Shown here piece by piece: positions 24,937 to 32,841 of a stretch of DNA of 64,000 nt. This DNA comes from Cellulosimicrobium marinum (GTDB taxonomy: Bacteria > Actinomycetota > Actinomycetes > Actinomycetales > Cellulomonadaceae): positions 376,108 through 440,107 of the forward strand of contig NZ_JAJBZH010000001.1 of assembly GCF_020551945.1 (NCBI RefSeq). Reading direction: 5' to 3'. The position numbers and the translations under genes were made by a program. The notes below the pieces were generated by a model, which saw only the letters and a program-made list of their open reading frames with translations, did no database searches and was not told the origin of the DNA. How positions within the stretch are numbered: the stretch's first letter is position 1; each line of letters begins with the position of its first letter.

Positions 24937-25911
24937 CTACCGGTGGGTGCCCTCCAGGTGGGGGAGCACGTGCCGCGCGTAGCGGTCGGCGACGGTCGCC
25001 ACGACGTCGCGCGGGTCCGCGTCCCAGACGTCCTGGTGGAAGATCTCCGTCTCGACGTCGCCGGTGTACCCGGCCTCGGCGACCCACCGCGTGATCGTGG
25101 GGAAGTCGACGTAGCCGTCGCCGGGGTACCCGCGCGACAGGAGCGGGTCGGGCGCGAGCGGGAGCACCCAGTCGCACACCTGGTAGCCCGCGAGCCGACC
25201 CTCGGCGCCCGCGCGCGCGACGCCCCCGCGCAGGTCCGGGTCCCACCACACGTGGTACGTGTCGACGACGACGCCCACGGCCGCCGGGTCGAACGGCGCG
25301 GCGAGGTCGAGGGCCTGGCCGAGCGTCGAGACGACCGCGCGGTCCGCGGCGAAGATCGGGTGCAGGGCCTCCAGGACGATCCGCACGCCGTGCTCGGTCG
25401 CGAACGGGACGAGGTCGCCGATCCGGTCGGCGACCCGGGCGCGCGCGGCGACGACGTCCCGGTCCTCCGGTGCGGCCTCCGGGCGCGGGCCCTGGCCCGG
25501 CGTGCCGTTCGCGGGCAGGCCCCCGACGACGAACACGAGCTCGCGCGTGCCGACGGTCGCGGCCTCCTCGATCGCGCGGCGGTTGTCGTCGAGCGCGGCG
25601 GCGATCCCCGCGTCGTCCGGCGCGGTGAGGAACCCGCCGCGGCACAGCGACGACACGCGCAGCCCGGCGTCGGCGACGACCCGCGCCGCGCGCGCCGCGC
25701 CGGTCTCCTGCACCCGGTCGCGCCACAGCCCGACGGCGCCGTACCCCGCCTCCGCGGCGAGCGCCACGGCCTCCTCGAGCGTCGCCCGCTTGACCGTCGC
25801 GGTGTTGAGCGAGCAGCGCGTCAGGTCCGGGGCGGCGTCGCGCGGGATGCCCGACGGCGCGTGGCCCGGGCTGGTCGTCCCCGGGTCGCGCCCCGCGGTC
25901 GTCGTGCTCAT
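24937..25911 (-). CDS. Sugar phosphate isomerase/epimerase (xylose-isomerase-like TIM barrel)
   Basis: A 324-residue TIM-barrel enzyme of the AP-endonuclease-2/xylose-isomerase-like family. Visible metal-site segments are RIVLEALHPIF, VGVVVDTYHVWWDPDL and GDVETEIFHQDVWDAD. It opens with a ~30-residue polar leader before CSLNTATVKRATLEEAVALAAEAGY. It is the last gene of a cassette with the DUF993 protein and a Gfo/Idh oxidoreductase; its ATG overlaps the DUF993 stop by 4 nt. The family interconverts sugars, keto-sugars or inositols; the substrate here is unknown and probably a product of the other two enzymes. Confidence 0.87.
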   Translation of the reverse strand: MSTTTAGRDPGTTSPGHAPSGIPRDAAPDLTRCSLNTATVKRATLEEAVALAAEAGYGAVGLWRDRVQETGAARAARVVADAGLRVSSLCRGGFLTAPDDAGIAAALDDNRRAIEEAATVGTRELVFVVGGLPANGTPGQGPRPEAAPEDRDVVAARARVADRIGDLVPFATEHGVRIVLEALHPIFAADRAVVSTLGQALDLAAPFDPAAVGVVVDTYHVWWDPDLRGGVARAGAEGRLAGYQVCDWVLPLAPDPLLSRGYPGDGYVDFPTITRWVAEAGYTGDVETEIFHQDVWDADPRDVVATVADRYARHVLPHLEGTHR

Positions 25912-27221
25912 CGGGTCACCCCGTTCGTGTCGAGGAACGCGCGCGTGCGCTGCGCGGCGAGGTCCGGGTCGAGCAGCAGCCCGGCCCGGTCCGCGAGGCG
26001 CACGAGCGTCACGAGGTGCGCGACCGACCGCCCCGACTGGAGCCCGCCGACCATCTGGAACCCCGGCTGCGCGCCGTTCAGCCAGGACAGGAACGCGATG
26101 CCCGTCTTGTAGAAGAACGTCGGCGCGGCGAACACGTGCCGACCCAGCGACTCCGTCGCCGCGAGGATCGCGTGCGCGCGGTCGGGGCGGCCCGCGTCGA
26201 GCGCCTGCAGCGCCGTCGACGCCGCGGGGTAGATCGCCGCGAAGATGCCGAGCAGCGCGTCCGAGTGCAGGGTGCCGTCGCCCACGACGAGCTCGGGGTA
26301 GTTGAAGTCGTCGCCCGTGTAGAGGCGCACGGCCCCGGGGGCGCTCTGGCCGGTGCCGGTCCGGTCGGCGCTGTCGAGCGCCGCGAGCCGCGCCCGCAGC
26401 CCCTTCTCGTGGTCGGCGTCGAGCAGCGACACCTTGACCCCGTCGACCCGGTCCTGGTGGGCGCGGATCAGGTCGACGAACACGTCGGTGGCCGCCGCGA
26501 CGTCGTCCCCGGTGCCCCAGTAACCCGCGAGCGCCGGGTCGAACATCGTGCCGAGCCAGTGCAGGATCACCGGCGAGCCCGCCTCGGCGAGCACCGCGTC
26601 GTAGACGCGCGCGTAGTCCTCGGGCGAGCGTGCGACGTGCGCGAGCGCGCGCGACGCCATGACGATGACCTGCGCGCCGGCGTCCTGGACCACGTGCACC
26701 TGCTCGCGGTACGCGTCCACGACGGCGGCGAGCGCGGCGGGGTCGCCGGGTTCCCAGCGCGCGACGACCGCGGGGTCGAGCTGGTCGGTGCCGGCCCCGC
26801 ACGCGACCCGCGCGCCGACCGAGCGCGCCTCGGCCGCGGACCGTCGCACGAGCTCCTGCGTGGCCGCCCAGTCGAGCCCCATGCCGCGCTGCGCGGTGTC
26901 CATCGCGTCCGCGACGCCGAGTCCGTGCTCCCAGATGCGGTGGCGGTACGCGAGGGTCGTGTCCCAGTCGACCGCGGCGGGCGCGCCCGGGACGTTGTCG
27001 GCGCCGACGTGCGGCACGACGTGTGCCGCCGCGAAGGCGACGCGCGAGGTGATCGGTGCGGTCGGCGTCGTCCACGGCCCGGGGACGAGGAGCTCGCGCA
27101 CCTCGGTGCCCGCGACCCGCCCGTCGTCGGCGAACCGTGGCAGGTGCACGACGGCGCCCGACCCGTCGCGGTCGCGGACCTCGCGCCCGCCGGGGAGGGG
27201 GGTGGTGGTCGGAGCGCTCAC
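25908..27221 (-). CDS. DUF993 (dihydrodipicolinate synthase-like) protein
   Basis: A 437-residue protein of the DUF993 family, annotated in many actinobacteria as DHDPS-like because it looks like a TIM-barrel class I aldolase. Seen: VRLYTGDDFNYPELVVGDGTL, GVKVSLLDADHEKGLRARLA with a candidate lysine in GVKVSL, VILHWLGTMFDPALAGYWG, and HVFAAPTFFYKTGIAFLSWLNG near the C-terminus. A retro-aldol or hydratase-type step is plausible by fold, but the reaction has not been established to my knowledge. The GTG start 27221 overlaps the upstream oxidoreductase stop (GTGA), so the three cassette enzymes are co-translated. Confidence 0.85.
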   Translation of the reverse strand: MSAPTTTPLPGGREVRDRDGSGAVVHLPRFADDGRVAGTEVRELLVPGPWTTPTAPITSRVAFAAAHVVPHVGADNVPGAPAAVDWDTTLAYRHRIWEHGLGVADAMDTAQRGMGLDWAATQELVRRSAAEARSVGARVACGAGTDQLDPAVVARWEPGDPAALAAVVDAYREQVHVVQDAGAQVIVMASRALAHVARSPEDYARVYDAVLAEAGSPVILHWLGTMFDPALAGYWGTGDDVAAATDVFVDLIRAHQDRVDGVKVSLLDADHEKGLRARLAALDSADRTGTGQSAPGAVRLYTGDDFNYPELVVGDGTLHSDALLGIFAAIYPAASTALQALDAGRPDRAHAILAATESLGRHVFAAPTFFYKTGIAFLSWLNGAQPGFQMVGGLQSGRSVAHLVTLVRLADRAGLLLDPDLAAQRTRAFLDTNGVTR

Positions 27222-28384
27222 AGCGCGATCTCCGGCACGTCGAGGCGGCGTCCCTCGGCGGACGAGCGCAGGCCGAGCTCGGCGAGCTGCACGCCGCGCG
27301 CCGCCGAGAGCAGGTCGAAGCGGTGCGTGCGGCCGGCGGCGACGTCGCGGAGGAACTCCTCCCACTGGGCCTTGAAGCCGTTGTCGAGGTCGGCGTTCGC
27401 GGGCACCTCGAGCCACTGCTCACGGAACGGCTCGGTGACGGGCAGGTCCGGGTTCCAGACCGGCTTCGGCGTGTGGGCGCGCTGCTGCGCGACGCACTTG
27501 CGCAGCCCCGCGACGGCGGAGCCGTGCGTGCCGTCCACCTGGAACTCGACCAGCTCGTCGCGGTACACGCGCACGGCCCACGACGAGTTGATCTGCGCGA
27601 CGACCGGGTCCCCGCCCGGGGTCTCGACCTCGAAGATGCCGTACGCCGCGTCGTCGGCGGTCGCCGTGTACTCCTGGCCCTGCTCGTCCCAGCGCGTCGG
27701 GATGTGCGTCGTGGTCTGCGCGGTGACCGTGCGGACCGAGCCGAGGATCCCCTCCAGCACGTAGTTCCAGTGGCAGAACATGTCCGTCGTCATGCCGCCG
27801 CCGTCCTCGGCGCGGTAGTTCCACGACGGGCGCTGCGCGGCCTGGTGGTCGCCCTCGAAGACCCAGTAGCCGAACTCGCCGCGCAGCGACAGGATGCGGC
27901 CGAAGAACCCCTCGTCGACCAGGCGGCGCAGCTTGACGAGCCCGGGCAGGTAGAGCTTGTCGTGCACGACGCCGGCCGTCACCCCGGTCTCCTCGCGCAG
28001 CCGGGCGAGGTCGACCGCCTCGGCGAGCGTCTCCGCCGTCGGCTTCTCCGTGTAGACGTGCTTGCCCGCCTGCATCGCCTTCGTGAGCGTCTTCGCGCGC
28101 AGCGCGGTCATGGACGCGTCGAACACGACGTCGGTCGCCGGGTCGGTGATCGCGCCGTCGAGGTCGGTGGTCCAGTGCTCGACGTCGTGCAGGGCGGCGA
28201 GCTCGCGCAGCTTCGACTCGTTGCGGCCCACGAGGACGGGCTCGACCTGCAGGCGCGTGCCGTCGGGGAGGGTGACGCCGCCCTGCTCGCGGATCGGCAG
28301 GATCGAGCGCACGAGGTGCTGGCGGTAGCCCATGCGGCCGGTCACGCCGTTCATGGCGATGCGCAGGGTGCGGGTGGTGGTCAT
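27218..28384 (-). CDS. Gfo/Idh/MocA family oxidoreductase (DUF993 cassette)
   Basis: A 388-residue NAD(P)-dependent sugar dehydrogenase and the first gene of the cassette. RIAMNGVTGRMGYRQHLVRSIL forms an atypical Rossmann opening, followed by LVGRNESKLRELA, DVVFDASMTALRAKTLTKAMQAGKHVYTEKPTAE with the family EKP motif, and a C-terminal domain with the probable catalytic stretch GGGMTTDMFCHWNYVLEGILG. It differs clearly from the 12.1-kb oxidoreductase. A LacI-type operator lies 61-74 bp upstream. The likely role is oxidation of a sugar hydroxyl to a keto group that the DUF993 protein and the isomerase then process (inference from co-translation). Confidence 0.88.
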   Translation of the reverse strand: MTTTRTLRIAMNGVTGRMGYRQHLVRSILPIREQGGVTLPDGTRLQVEPVLVGRNESKLRELAALHDVEHWTTDLDGAITDPATDVVFDASMTALRAKTLTKAMQAGKHVYTEKPTAETLAEAVDLARLREETGVTAGVVHDKLYLPGLVKLRRLVDEGFFGRILSLRGEFGYWVFEGDHQAAQRPSWNYRAEDGGGMTTDMFCHWNYVLEGILGSVRTVTAQTTTHIPTRWDEQGQEYTATADDAAYGIFEVETPGGDPVVAQINSSWAVRVYRDELVEFQVDGTHGSAVAGLRKCVAQQRAHTPKPVWNPDLPVTEPFREQWLEVPANADLDNGFKAQWEEFLRDVAAGRTHRFDLLSAARGVQLAELGLRSSAEGRRLDVPEIAL

Positions 28385-28444
28385 CGGGACGGCTCCGTCC
28401 TGTCGGTCGCGACGTCGGCCGCGAAAGGCGTCCTCCGAGCGTAT

Positions 28445-28458
28445 GGAATGCGCTTTCC
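28445..28458. promoter_or_regulatory. LacI-type operator of the DUF993 cassette
   Basis: GGAATGCGCTTTCC is a 14-bp palindrome with one broken pair and the central GCGC/CG step typical of LacI-family operators. It lies between the LacI gene and the first cassette gene, 61 bp before ATG 28384. Confidence 0.65.
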
Positions 28459-28498
28459 GCTGTCAACGGGCGCGCCGCGGGAGAACGCGCGGCCGCGC

Positions 28499-28560
28499 GA
28501 GGTACTACCTCGGCTGACCGGTACTACCTCGCGTGGCCGCGGTTTACCCTCGCGGTCCTG
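28499..28560 (-). repeat. 19-21-bp phased repeat array, three units, behind a LacI gene
   Basis: Cores GGTACTACC (28501-28509), GGTACTACC (28520-28528) and the diverged GGTTTACCC (28541-28549) share spacer words (CTCGCG, GACC, CCGCGG) with the two arrays at 8.1-8.5 kb. The array starts about 24 bp behind the LacI stop codon and reads GGTAGTACC in the sense of that gene. Confidence 0.82.
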
Positions 28561-28583
28561 GGCGCGCCTCCGCCGGTCCGGTG

Positions 28584-29714
28584 CTACGCGGGCAGACGGG
28601 TGGAGTCGCGCAGCACGACGTCGCCGCGCACCTCGACGCGGTCCGTGCCCCGGTCCCGTCCGCTCGTGCCCGTCGCGCCCGGCGTGGCAGAGGGTCCGGC
28701 GCCCGTCGCGCCCGGCGTGGCCGAGGGACCGGCGACGGTGACGCCCGGGGGGAGGTCGTCGCCCGGGGGGAGGCCGAGGGCGAGGCGCAGGGCGACGCGG
28801 CCGAGCGTGACGAGGGGGATGCGGACGGTCGTGAGGCCGGGCACGACGTCCCGGAGCGTGACGATGTCGTCGAACCCCGCGACGGCGACGTCGTCCGGGA
28901 CGCGCAGCCCGGCGTCGCGCGCCGCGGCCATCGCGCCCACGGCCATGACGTCGTTCACGGCGAGCACGACGCGCGGGCGGGGCGTGCCCGCGTCGAGCAG
29001 GGCGCGCATGCCGGCGTACCCGCCGTCACGCGTGAAGGCGCACGGCACGACGGCGCGCGGGTCGACGGGGGAGCCGAGCGCCGCGAGGGCCTCCGTGCAG
29101 CCGGCGACGCGGTCCCGCGCGGTGCGGTGCCCGGGAGGTCCGGCGAGCACGCCGAAGGACCGGTGGCCCAGGCCGTGGAGCGCCGTCGCGAGGTCGGCGG
29201 CGCCCTGCCGGTTGGCGACCTCGACGACGGGCAGCGTGCCGAGCGGCTGCCCGACCAGCGCGACCCGGCCCCCGCCCTCGCGGTACCTCTCGAGCGCGGC
29301 GAGCAGCGCGGCGTCGTCGTCGCCCAGCCGTCCGCCGCCGAGCACGACGACGCGGGCCCGCTGGCGGTCCATGAGCTCGACGAACGCCGTCTCACGGTCG
29401 GGGCGGTGCTGCGTGCTCGTGAGCGTGACGATGAGGCCCTCCTGCTCGGCGGCGTCGGCGACCCCGGCGGCGAGGGAGGAGAAGTACGGGTCGGCGATGT
29501 CGTGCACCACGAGCCCGACGGTCGTCGTGCGGCCCCGCGCCATGGCCTGCGCGCTCGGGTCGGGCGTGTAGCGCAGCCGTTCCGCGGCCTCGAGGACGCG
29601 CTGGTGCAGGTCGGCACGGACCGTGCGGGTCGCGCTGCCGTTGATCGCACGGGACGCGGTGGCGAGCGAGACGCCCGCCTCGCGTGCGACGTCGCTCAGG
29701 GTCGGTCCGGCCAC
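28584..29714 (-). CDS. LacI family regulator of the DUF993 cassette
   Basis: A 376-residue sugar-responsive repressor. The HTH is TLSDVAREAGVSLATASRAI at residues ~5-25, and the hinge region AQAMARGRTTTVGLVVHDI is followed by a periplasmic-binding-protein-like effector domain. The C-terminal part carries a 33-bp tandem duplication encoding AGPSATPGATG twice (28669-28734), inserted in a Pro/Gly loop before the last strand VEVRGDVVLRDSTRL. GTG 29714 is chosen: the HTH begins four residues later and a TACCCT box lies 6 nt upstream. It faces the same way as the cassette and very likely represses it through the operator at 28445-28458. Confidence 0.9.
   Translation of the reverse strand: MAGPTLSDVAREAGVSLATASRAINGSATRTVRADLHQRVLEAAERLRYTPDPSAQAMARGRTTTVGLVVHDIADPYFSSLAAGVADAAEQEGLIVTLTSTQHRPDRETAFVELMDRQRARVVVLGGGRLGDDDAALLAALERYREGGGRVALVGQPLGTLPVVEVANRQGAADLATALHGLGHRSFGVLAGPPGHRTARDRVAGCTEALAALGSPVDPRAVVPCAFTRDGGYAGMRALLDAGTPRPRVVLAVNDVMAVGAMAAARDAGLRVPDDVAVAGFDDIVTLRDVVPGLTTVRIPLVTLGRVALRLALGLPPGDDLPPGVTVAGPSATPGATGAGPSATPGATGTSGRDRGTDRVEVRGDVVLRDSTRLPA
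28669..28734 (-). repeat. 33-bp tandem duplication inside the LacI gene
   Basis: Two copies, 28669-28701 and 28702-28734, differ at only two positions and encode AGPSATPGATG twice in frame, in a loop of the effector domain. The high identity suggests a recent slippage or unequal-crossing event. Confidence 0.9.
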
Positions 29715-29720
29715 GGGGCC

Positions 29721-29726
29721 AGGGTA
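29721..29726 (-). promoter_or_regulatory. -10 box of the DUF993-cassette LacI gene (leaderless)
   Basis: On the minus strand TACCCT lies 6 nt before GTG 29714. Confidence 0.5.
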
Positions 29727-29822
29727 CCGGGCGGCGCGGGCGTGCGGCGGGCGGTCCGGGACCGCCGAGCGGCTGCCCGGTGGCCGGGCTAGCGTCGGGG
29801 GCGGACCGGCGGAGGGAGCCCC

Positions 29823-30380
29823 ATGGGACGGACGACGACGCGCAGCACGGACGGCACGGACGGCACCGACGGCACGGGTGGCGTGGCCGCCACGCTCGCG
29901 CGGGCCGCCGCGCTCGGTGTCGCGGCGGGCGGGCGCGGCAGCCTGGGTGTCGTCGCCCCGCTGCTCGCCCGTCCCGTGCCCGACGGCCCCTCCCGCACCG
30001 GCCCGCGGCGACCCGGCCAGCGAGGGCCCGCACGGCAGAGGCCCGCCCTGCGACGACTCGGCGGTGCGCTGCTCGCCGTGGCGGTCGTCGGCGAGCTGGT
30101 CGGCGACAAGCTGCCGAGCACGCCGAGCCGCCTGGACCCGCCCGGCCCGGCGGTGCGCGCGGCGAGCGGTGCGGCCGGGGCGGTGCTGCTCGCGCGTCGG
30201 CGCCACGGGGCGGGCGTGACGGTCGTGGCGGCCTGCGTCGGCGCGGCGGGCGCGCTCGCGGGGACGTGGGGCGGGGCCGCGTGGCGGCGGCTCGCCGTCG
30301 GGGTGCGGCCCGACTGGCCGGGGGCGGTCGCCGAGGACGCGGCGGCGCTCACGCTCGCCGCCTGGGCCTTGCGCCGCTGA
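29823..30380 (+). CDS. Small membrane protein, DUF4126-like
   Basis: A 185-residue Ala/Gly-rich protein with several weakly hydrophobic helices: GVAATLARAAALGVAAGGRGSLGV, LGGALLAVAVVGELVGDKLP, AASGAAGAVLLA and VVAACVGAAGALAGTWGG. The segment ELVGDKLPSTPSRLDPPGPAVRAASGA resembles the DUF4126 membrane family, whose function is unknown. The N-terminus has a TDG-TDG-TDG-TGG slippage-prone run. The start is fixed by GGAGGGAGCCCC directly before ATG 29823. It ends 2 bp before the convergent cupin gene. Confidence 0.65.
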   Translation: MGRTTTRSTDGTDGTDGTGGVAATLARAAALGVAAGGRGSLGVVAPLLARPVPDGPSRTGPRRPGQRGPARQRPALRRLGGALLAVAVVGELVGDKLPSTPSRLDPPGPAVRAASGAAGAVLLARRRHGAGVTVVAACVGAAGALAGTWGGAAWRRLAVGVRPDWPGAVAEDAAALTLAAWALRR

Positions 30381-30382
30381 GA

Positions 30383-30715
30383 TCAGTCCCCGCCGACCCC
30401 GGTCACGGTCGTCAGGAGGAACGCGCTCTCCTCCAGCGCGAGCACCGCGTGACGTTCGTGCGTCAGCACGCGCAGCTCTCCGGCGCCGAGCTCGGTGTCG
30501 CCCTCGCCGAGCGCCGTGACGCGCACGCGGCCGCGCAGCACCTGGATGGAGGCCGCCGGGGGCGAGTTGTGCTCGCCGAGCTCGACGCCCGCGAGCAGGG
30601 CGATGATCGTCTGGCGCAGAGGACCGTCGTGCAGCACGACCTCGGCGCTGCGGCCGTGCGGCGCGGACCGCGCCCCGGTGAGGTGGGCGTCCGTGAGGAG
30701 GTCGACGTTCGTCAT
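30383..30715 (-). CDS. Cupin-domain protein
   Basis: A 110-residue single-domain cupin. The two cupin motifs are read as RQTIIALLAGVELGEHNSPPAASIQVLRGRVRV and GELRVLTHERHAVLALEESAFLLTTVTG. The usual metal-binding HxH of motif 1 is reduced to a single His, so metal binding is uncertain. A TGGAGCCC ribosome-site-like sequence precedes ATG 30715. Small cupins of this kind often protect against stress or act as sugar-binding accessory domains; no specific role can be assigned. Confidence 0.8.
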   Translation of the reverse strand: MTNVDLLTDAHLTGARSAPHGRSAEVVLHDGPLRQTIIALLAGVELGEHNSPPAASIQVLRGRVRVTALGEGDTELGAGELRVLTHERHAVLALEESAFLLTTVTGVGGD

Positions 30716-30797
30716 CGGCGGGCTCCAGGGTCGGGGTTCTCATCCTGCCGCGTGGCGCGCACGACCGCGCGGGCGGCTGTCGGGAAGAGTGGGGTGC

Positions 30798-32834
30798 ATG
30801 CAGGCGGTCTCCGGGTTCCTCGCCGGCCTCGTCGGGCTCCTCGCGACGGCGGTCATGCTCGCGCTCCTCGCCGCGACGGCGCGCCGCGTCATGGGTGCAC
30901 CCGTCGGGTGGGTGCGCGCGGGCCTCGTCTCCCTGGTCTCCCTCACGGTGGCGTCGTCCGCCCTGACGTACGGGATGCGCCGGGCCGGCTGGGCGACGTC
31001 GGACGGGCGGCTCGCCGTCGACCCGCTCGTCGCGCTCGCCGGGATCGCGCTGACGTTCGCGTGGACGTTCGTCCTCGGGCTGTGCGTGCTCCTCGTCCTG
31101 GAGCTGCTCGTCCCGACCGGGGCGCTGCCGACGCCGTGGCGCGCGCTGCGCGGGCTGCGGCAGGGGCGGCGCGAGTCGCGCCGCTACGCGCAGGTGGTGA
31201 CGATCGCGGTGCGGCACGGGCTCGTCGGCGCGGTGCGCCGCACGGCACGCCGGCACGACCCGACGGGTCTCGTCCCGGGCGACGCGGAACGTCTCGCCCG
31301 CGGGCTGACGGACGCCCTGGGCGAGGCGGGCGTGACGTTCGTGAAGTTCGGGCAGCTCCTGTCGACGCGGCGCGACCTCCTGCCGCCCGTCTTCGTCGAC
31401 GCCCTCGCCACGCTGCAGAGCGACGTTCCTCCCGCGCCGTGGCCCGACGTCGAGCGCGAGCTCGTGGCGGCGCTGGGCCGTCCGGTGGACGACGCGTTCG
31501 CCCGGCTCGACCCCGAGCCGCTCGCCGCGGCGTCCGTCGGCCAGGTGCACGCGGCGACGCTCGTCGACGGGCGGCGCGTCGTCGTCAAGGTCCGCCGACC
31601 GGGCGCCCGCGAGCAGGTCGACCTCGACCTCGCGATCCTCGCCCGCGTCGCCCGCCGCCTCGAGCGGGACACGGTGTGGGGGCGGTCCCTCGGGGTCGTG
31701 GCGCTCGCGGACGGGTTCGCCGCGTCGCTGCGCGAGGAGCTGGACTACACGGCGGAGGCGGAGAACACCCTGGCGCTGCGGGCGGCGCTGCGGGTCGTCC
31801 CGGACGGCGAGGGCGCGTCGTCGGGCCCGCTCGTGACCGTCCCGGACGTGGTACCGGAGCTGTCGGGACCGGCCCTGCTCGTCCTGGAGCACCTGGAGGG
31901 CACGCCGGTCGGGCGGGCGCAGGACGTGCTCGGCGCGCTCGACGAGGCCGCGCGCGCCGGGCTGGCGCGGCGTCTGCTGCGGGCGACGCTGGAGCAGGTG
32001 CTCGTCGCGGGCACGTTCCACGCGGACCTGCACCCGGGCAACGTCCTCGTCACGCCCGACGGCGGGCTCGCGCTGCTCGACATGGGCGCGGTCGGGCGGC
32101 TGGGGGAGCCCGAGCGTCTCGGGCTCGGCGCGCTGCTCCTCGCCGTCGACGGGGACGACGCGGTCGCCGCGACCGACGCCCTCCTCGAGCTGCTCGACGC
32201 CCCGCCGGGGCTCGACGCGCGCCGGCTGGAGCGCGCCGTCGGGCAGGTCGTGCTGCGCTTCCGGGCCGGTGCGGCGGTGGACGCGTCGTTCGGCACGCTG
32301 TTCCGCCTCGTCACGGACGCGGGGTGCGCCGTCCCGCCGCAGGTCGCCGCGGCGTTCCGCACGTTCACGGCGCTCGACGGGACGTTGCGCCTGCTCAGCC
32401 CCGGGTTCGACCTGGTCGCCGGGGCCCGGGACGAGGCGGAGCCCCTGGTGCGCCGGCTCGTCACGCCCGACGCGCTGCGGCGCAAGGTGACGCAGCAGCT
32501 CGTCGGGCTCGCCCCCGAGCTGCAGCGCCTGCCGCGGCGCGCCTCGCGCCTCGTGAGCGACCTGGAGGCCGGTCGCCTCGCCGTGAACGTGCGCGTGCTC
32601 GCGGACCCGCAGGACCGTGCGTTCCTCACCGGGCTCGTGCGGCAGGTGGTGTCCACGGTGGTCGCGTGCGCGGCCGTGGTGGCGGCCGTCGTCCTGCTCG
32701 TGGCCGACGGCGGCCCCCGCCTCGGCGACGACGTCGCCCTCTACCCGGTGCTGGGGGCGGCGCTCGGCTTCGCCGGGACCGTCCTCGGCGTGCGGGTGCT
32801 CGTCTTCGCGTTCCGGGGCGACGCCGGGCGGTGA
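30798..32834 (+). CDS. ABC1/UbiB/AarF family atypical kinase with N-terminal membrane region
   Basis: A 678-residue membrane-bound protein-kinase-like ATPase. Three or four hydrophobic helices occupy residues 1-115. The UbiB hallmark motifs follow: VTFVKFGQLLSTRRDLLP (KxGQ), LAAASVGQVHAATL (Ala-rich loop), VVVKVRRPG (catalytic Lys), REELDYTAEAENT (ExD), HADLHPGNVL and the metal-binding LLDMGAVG. Two further helices lie at the C-terminus. UbiB proteins support quinone biosynthesis; in a menaquinone-using actinobacterium the role is unclear. The start has an AAGAGT box 7 nt upstream and no ribosome site. It is convergent with the USP gene, with a 7-bp gap. Confidence 0.9.
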   Translation: MQAVSGFLAGLVGLLATAVMLALLAATARRVMGAPVGWVRAGLVSLVSLTVASSALTYGMRRAGWATSDGRLAVDPLVALAGIALTFAWTFVLGLCVLLVLELLVPTGALPTPWRALRGLRQGRRESRRYAQVVTIAVRHGLVGAVRRTARRHDPTGLVPGDAERLARGLTDALGEAGVTFVKFGQLLSTRRDLLPPVFVDALATLQSDVPPAPWPDVERELVAALGRPVDDAFARLDPEPLAAASVGQVHAATLVDGRRVVVKVRRPGAREQVDLDLAILARVARRLERDTVWGRSLGVVALADGFAASLREELDYTAEAENTLALRAALRVVPDGEGASSGPLVTVPDVVPELSGPALLVLEHLEGTPVGRAQDVLGALDEAARAGLARRLLRATLEQVLVAGTFHADLHPGNVLVTPDGGLALLDMGAVGRLGEPERLGLGALLLAVDGDDAVAATDALLELLDAPPGLDARRLERAVGQVVLRFRAGAAVDASFGTLFRLVTDAGCAVPPQVAAAFRTFTALDGTLRLLSPGFDLVAGARDEAEPLVRRLVTPDALRRKVTQQLVGLAPELQRLPRRASRLVSDLEAGRLAVNVRVLADPQDRAFLTGLVRQVVSTVVACAAVVAAVVLLVADGGPRLGDDVALYPVLGAALGFAGTVLGVRVLVFAFRGDAGR

Positions 32835-32841
32835 CCCGCGC

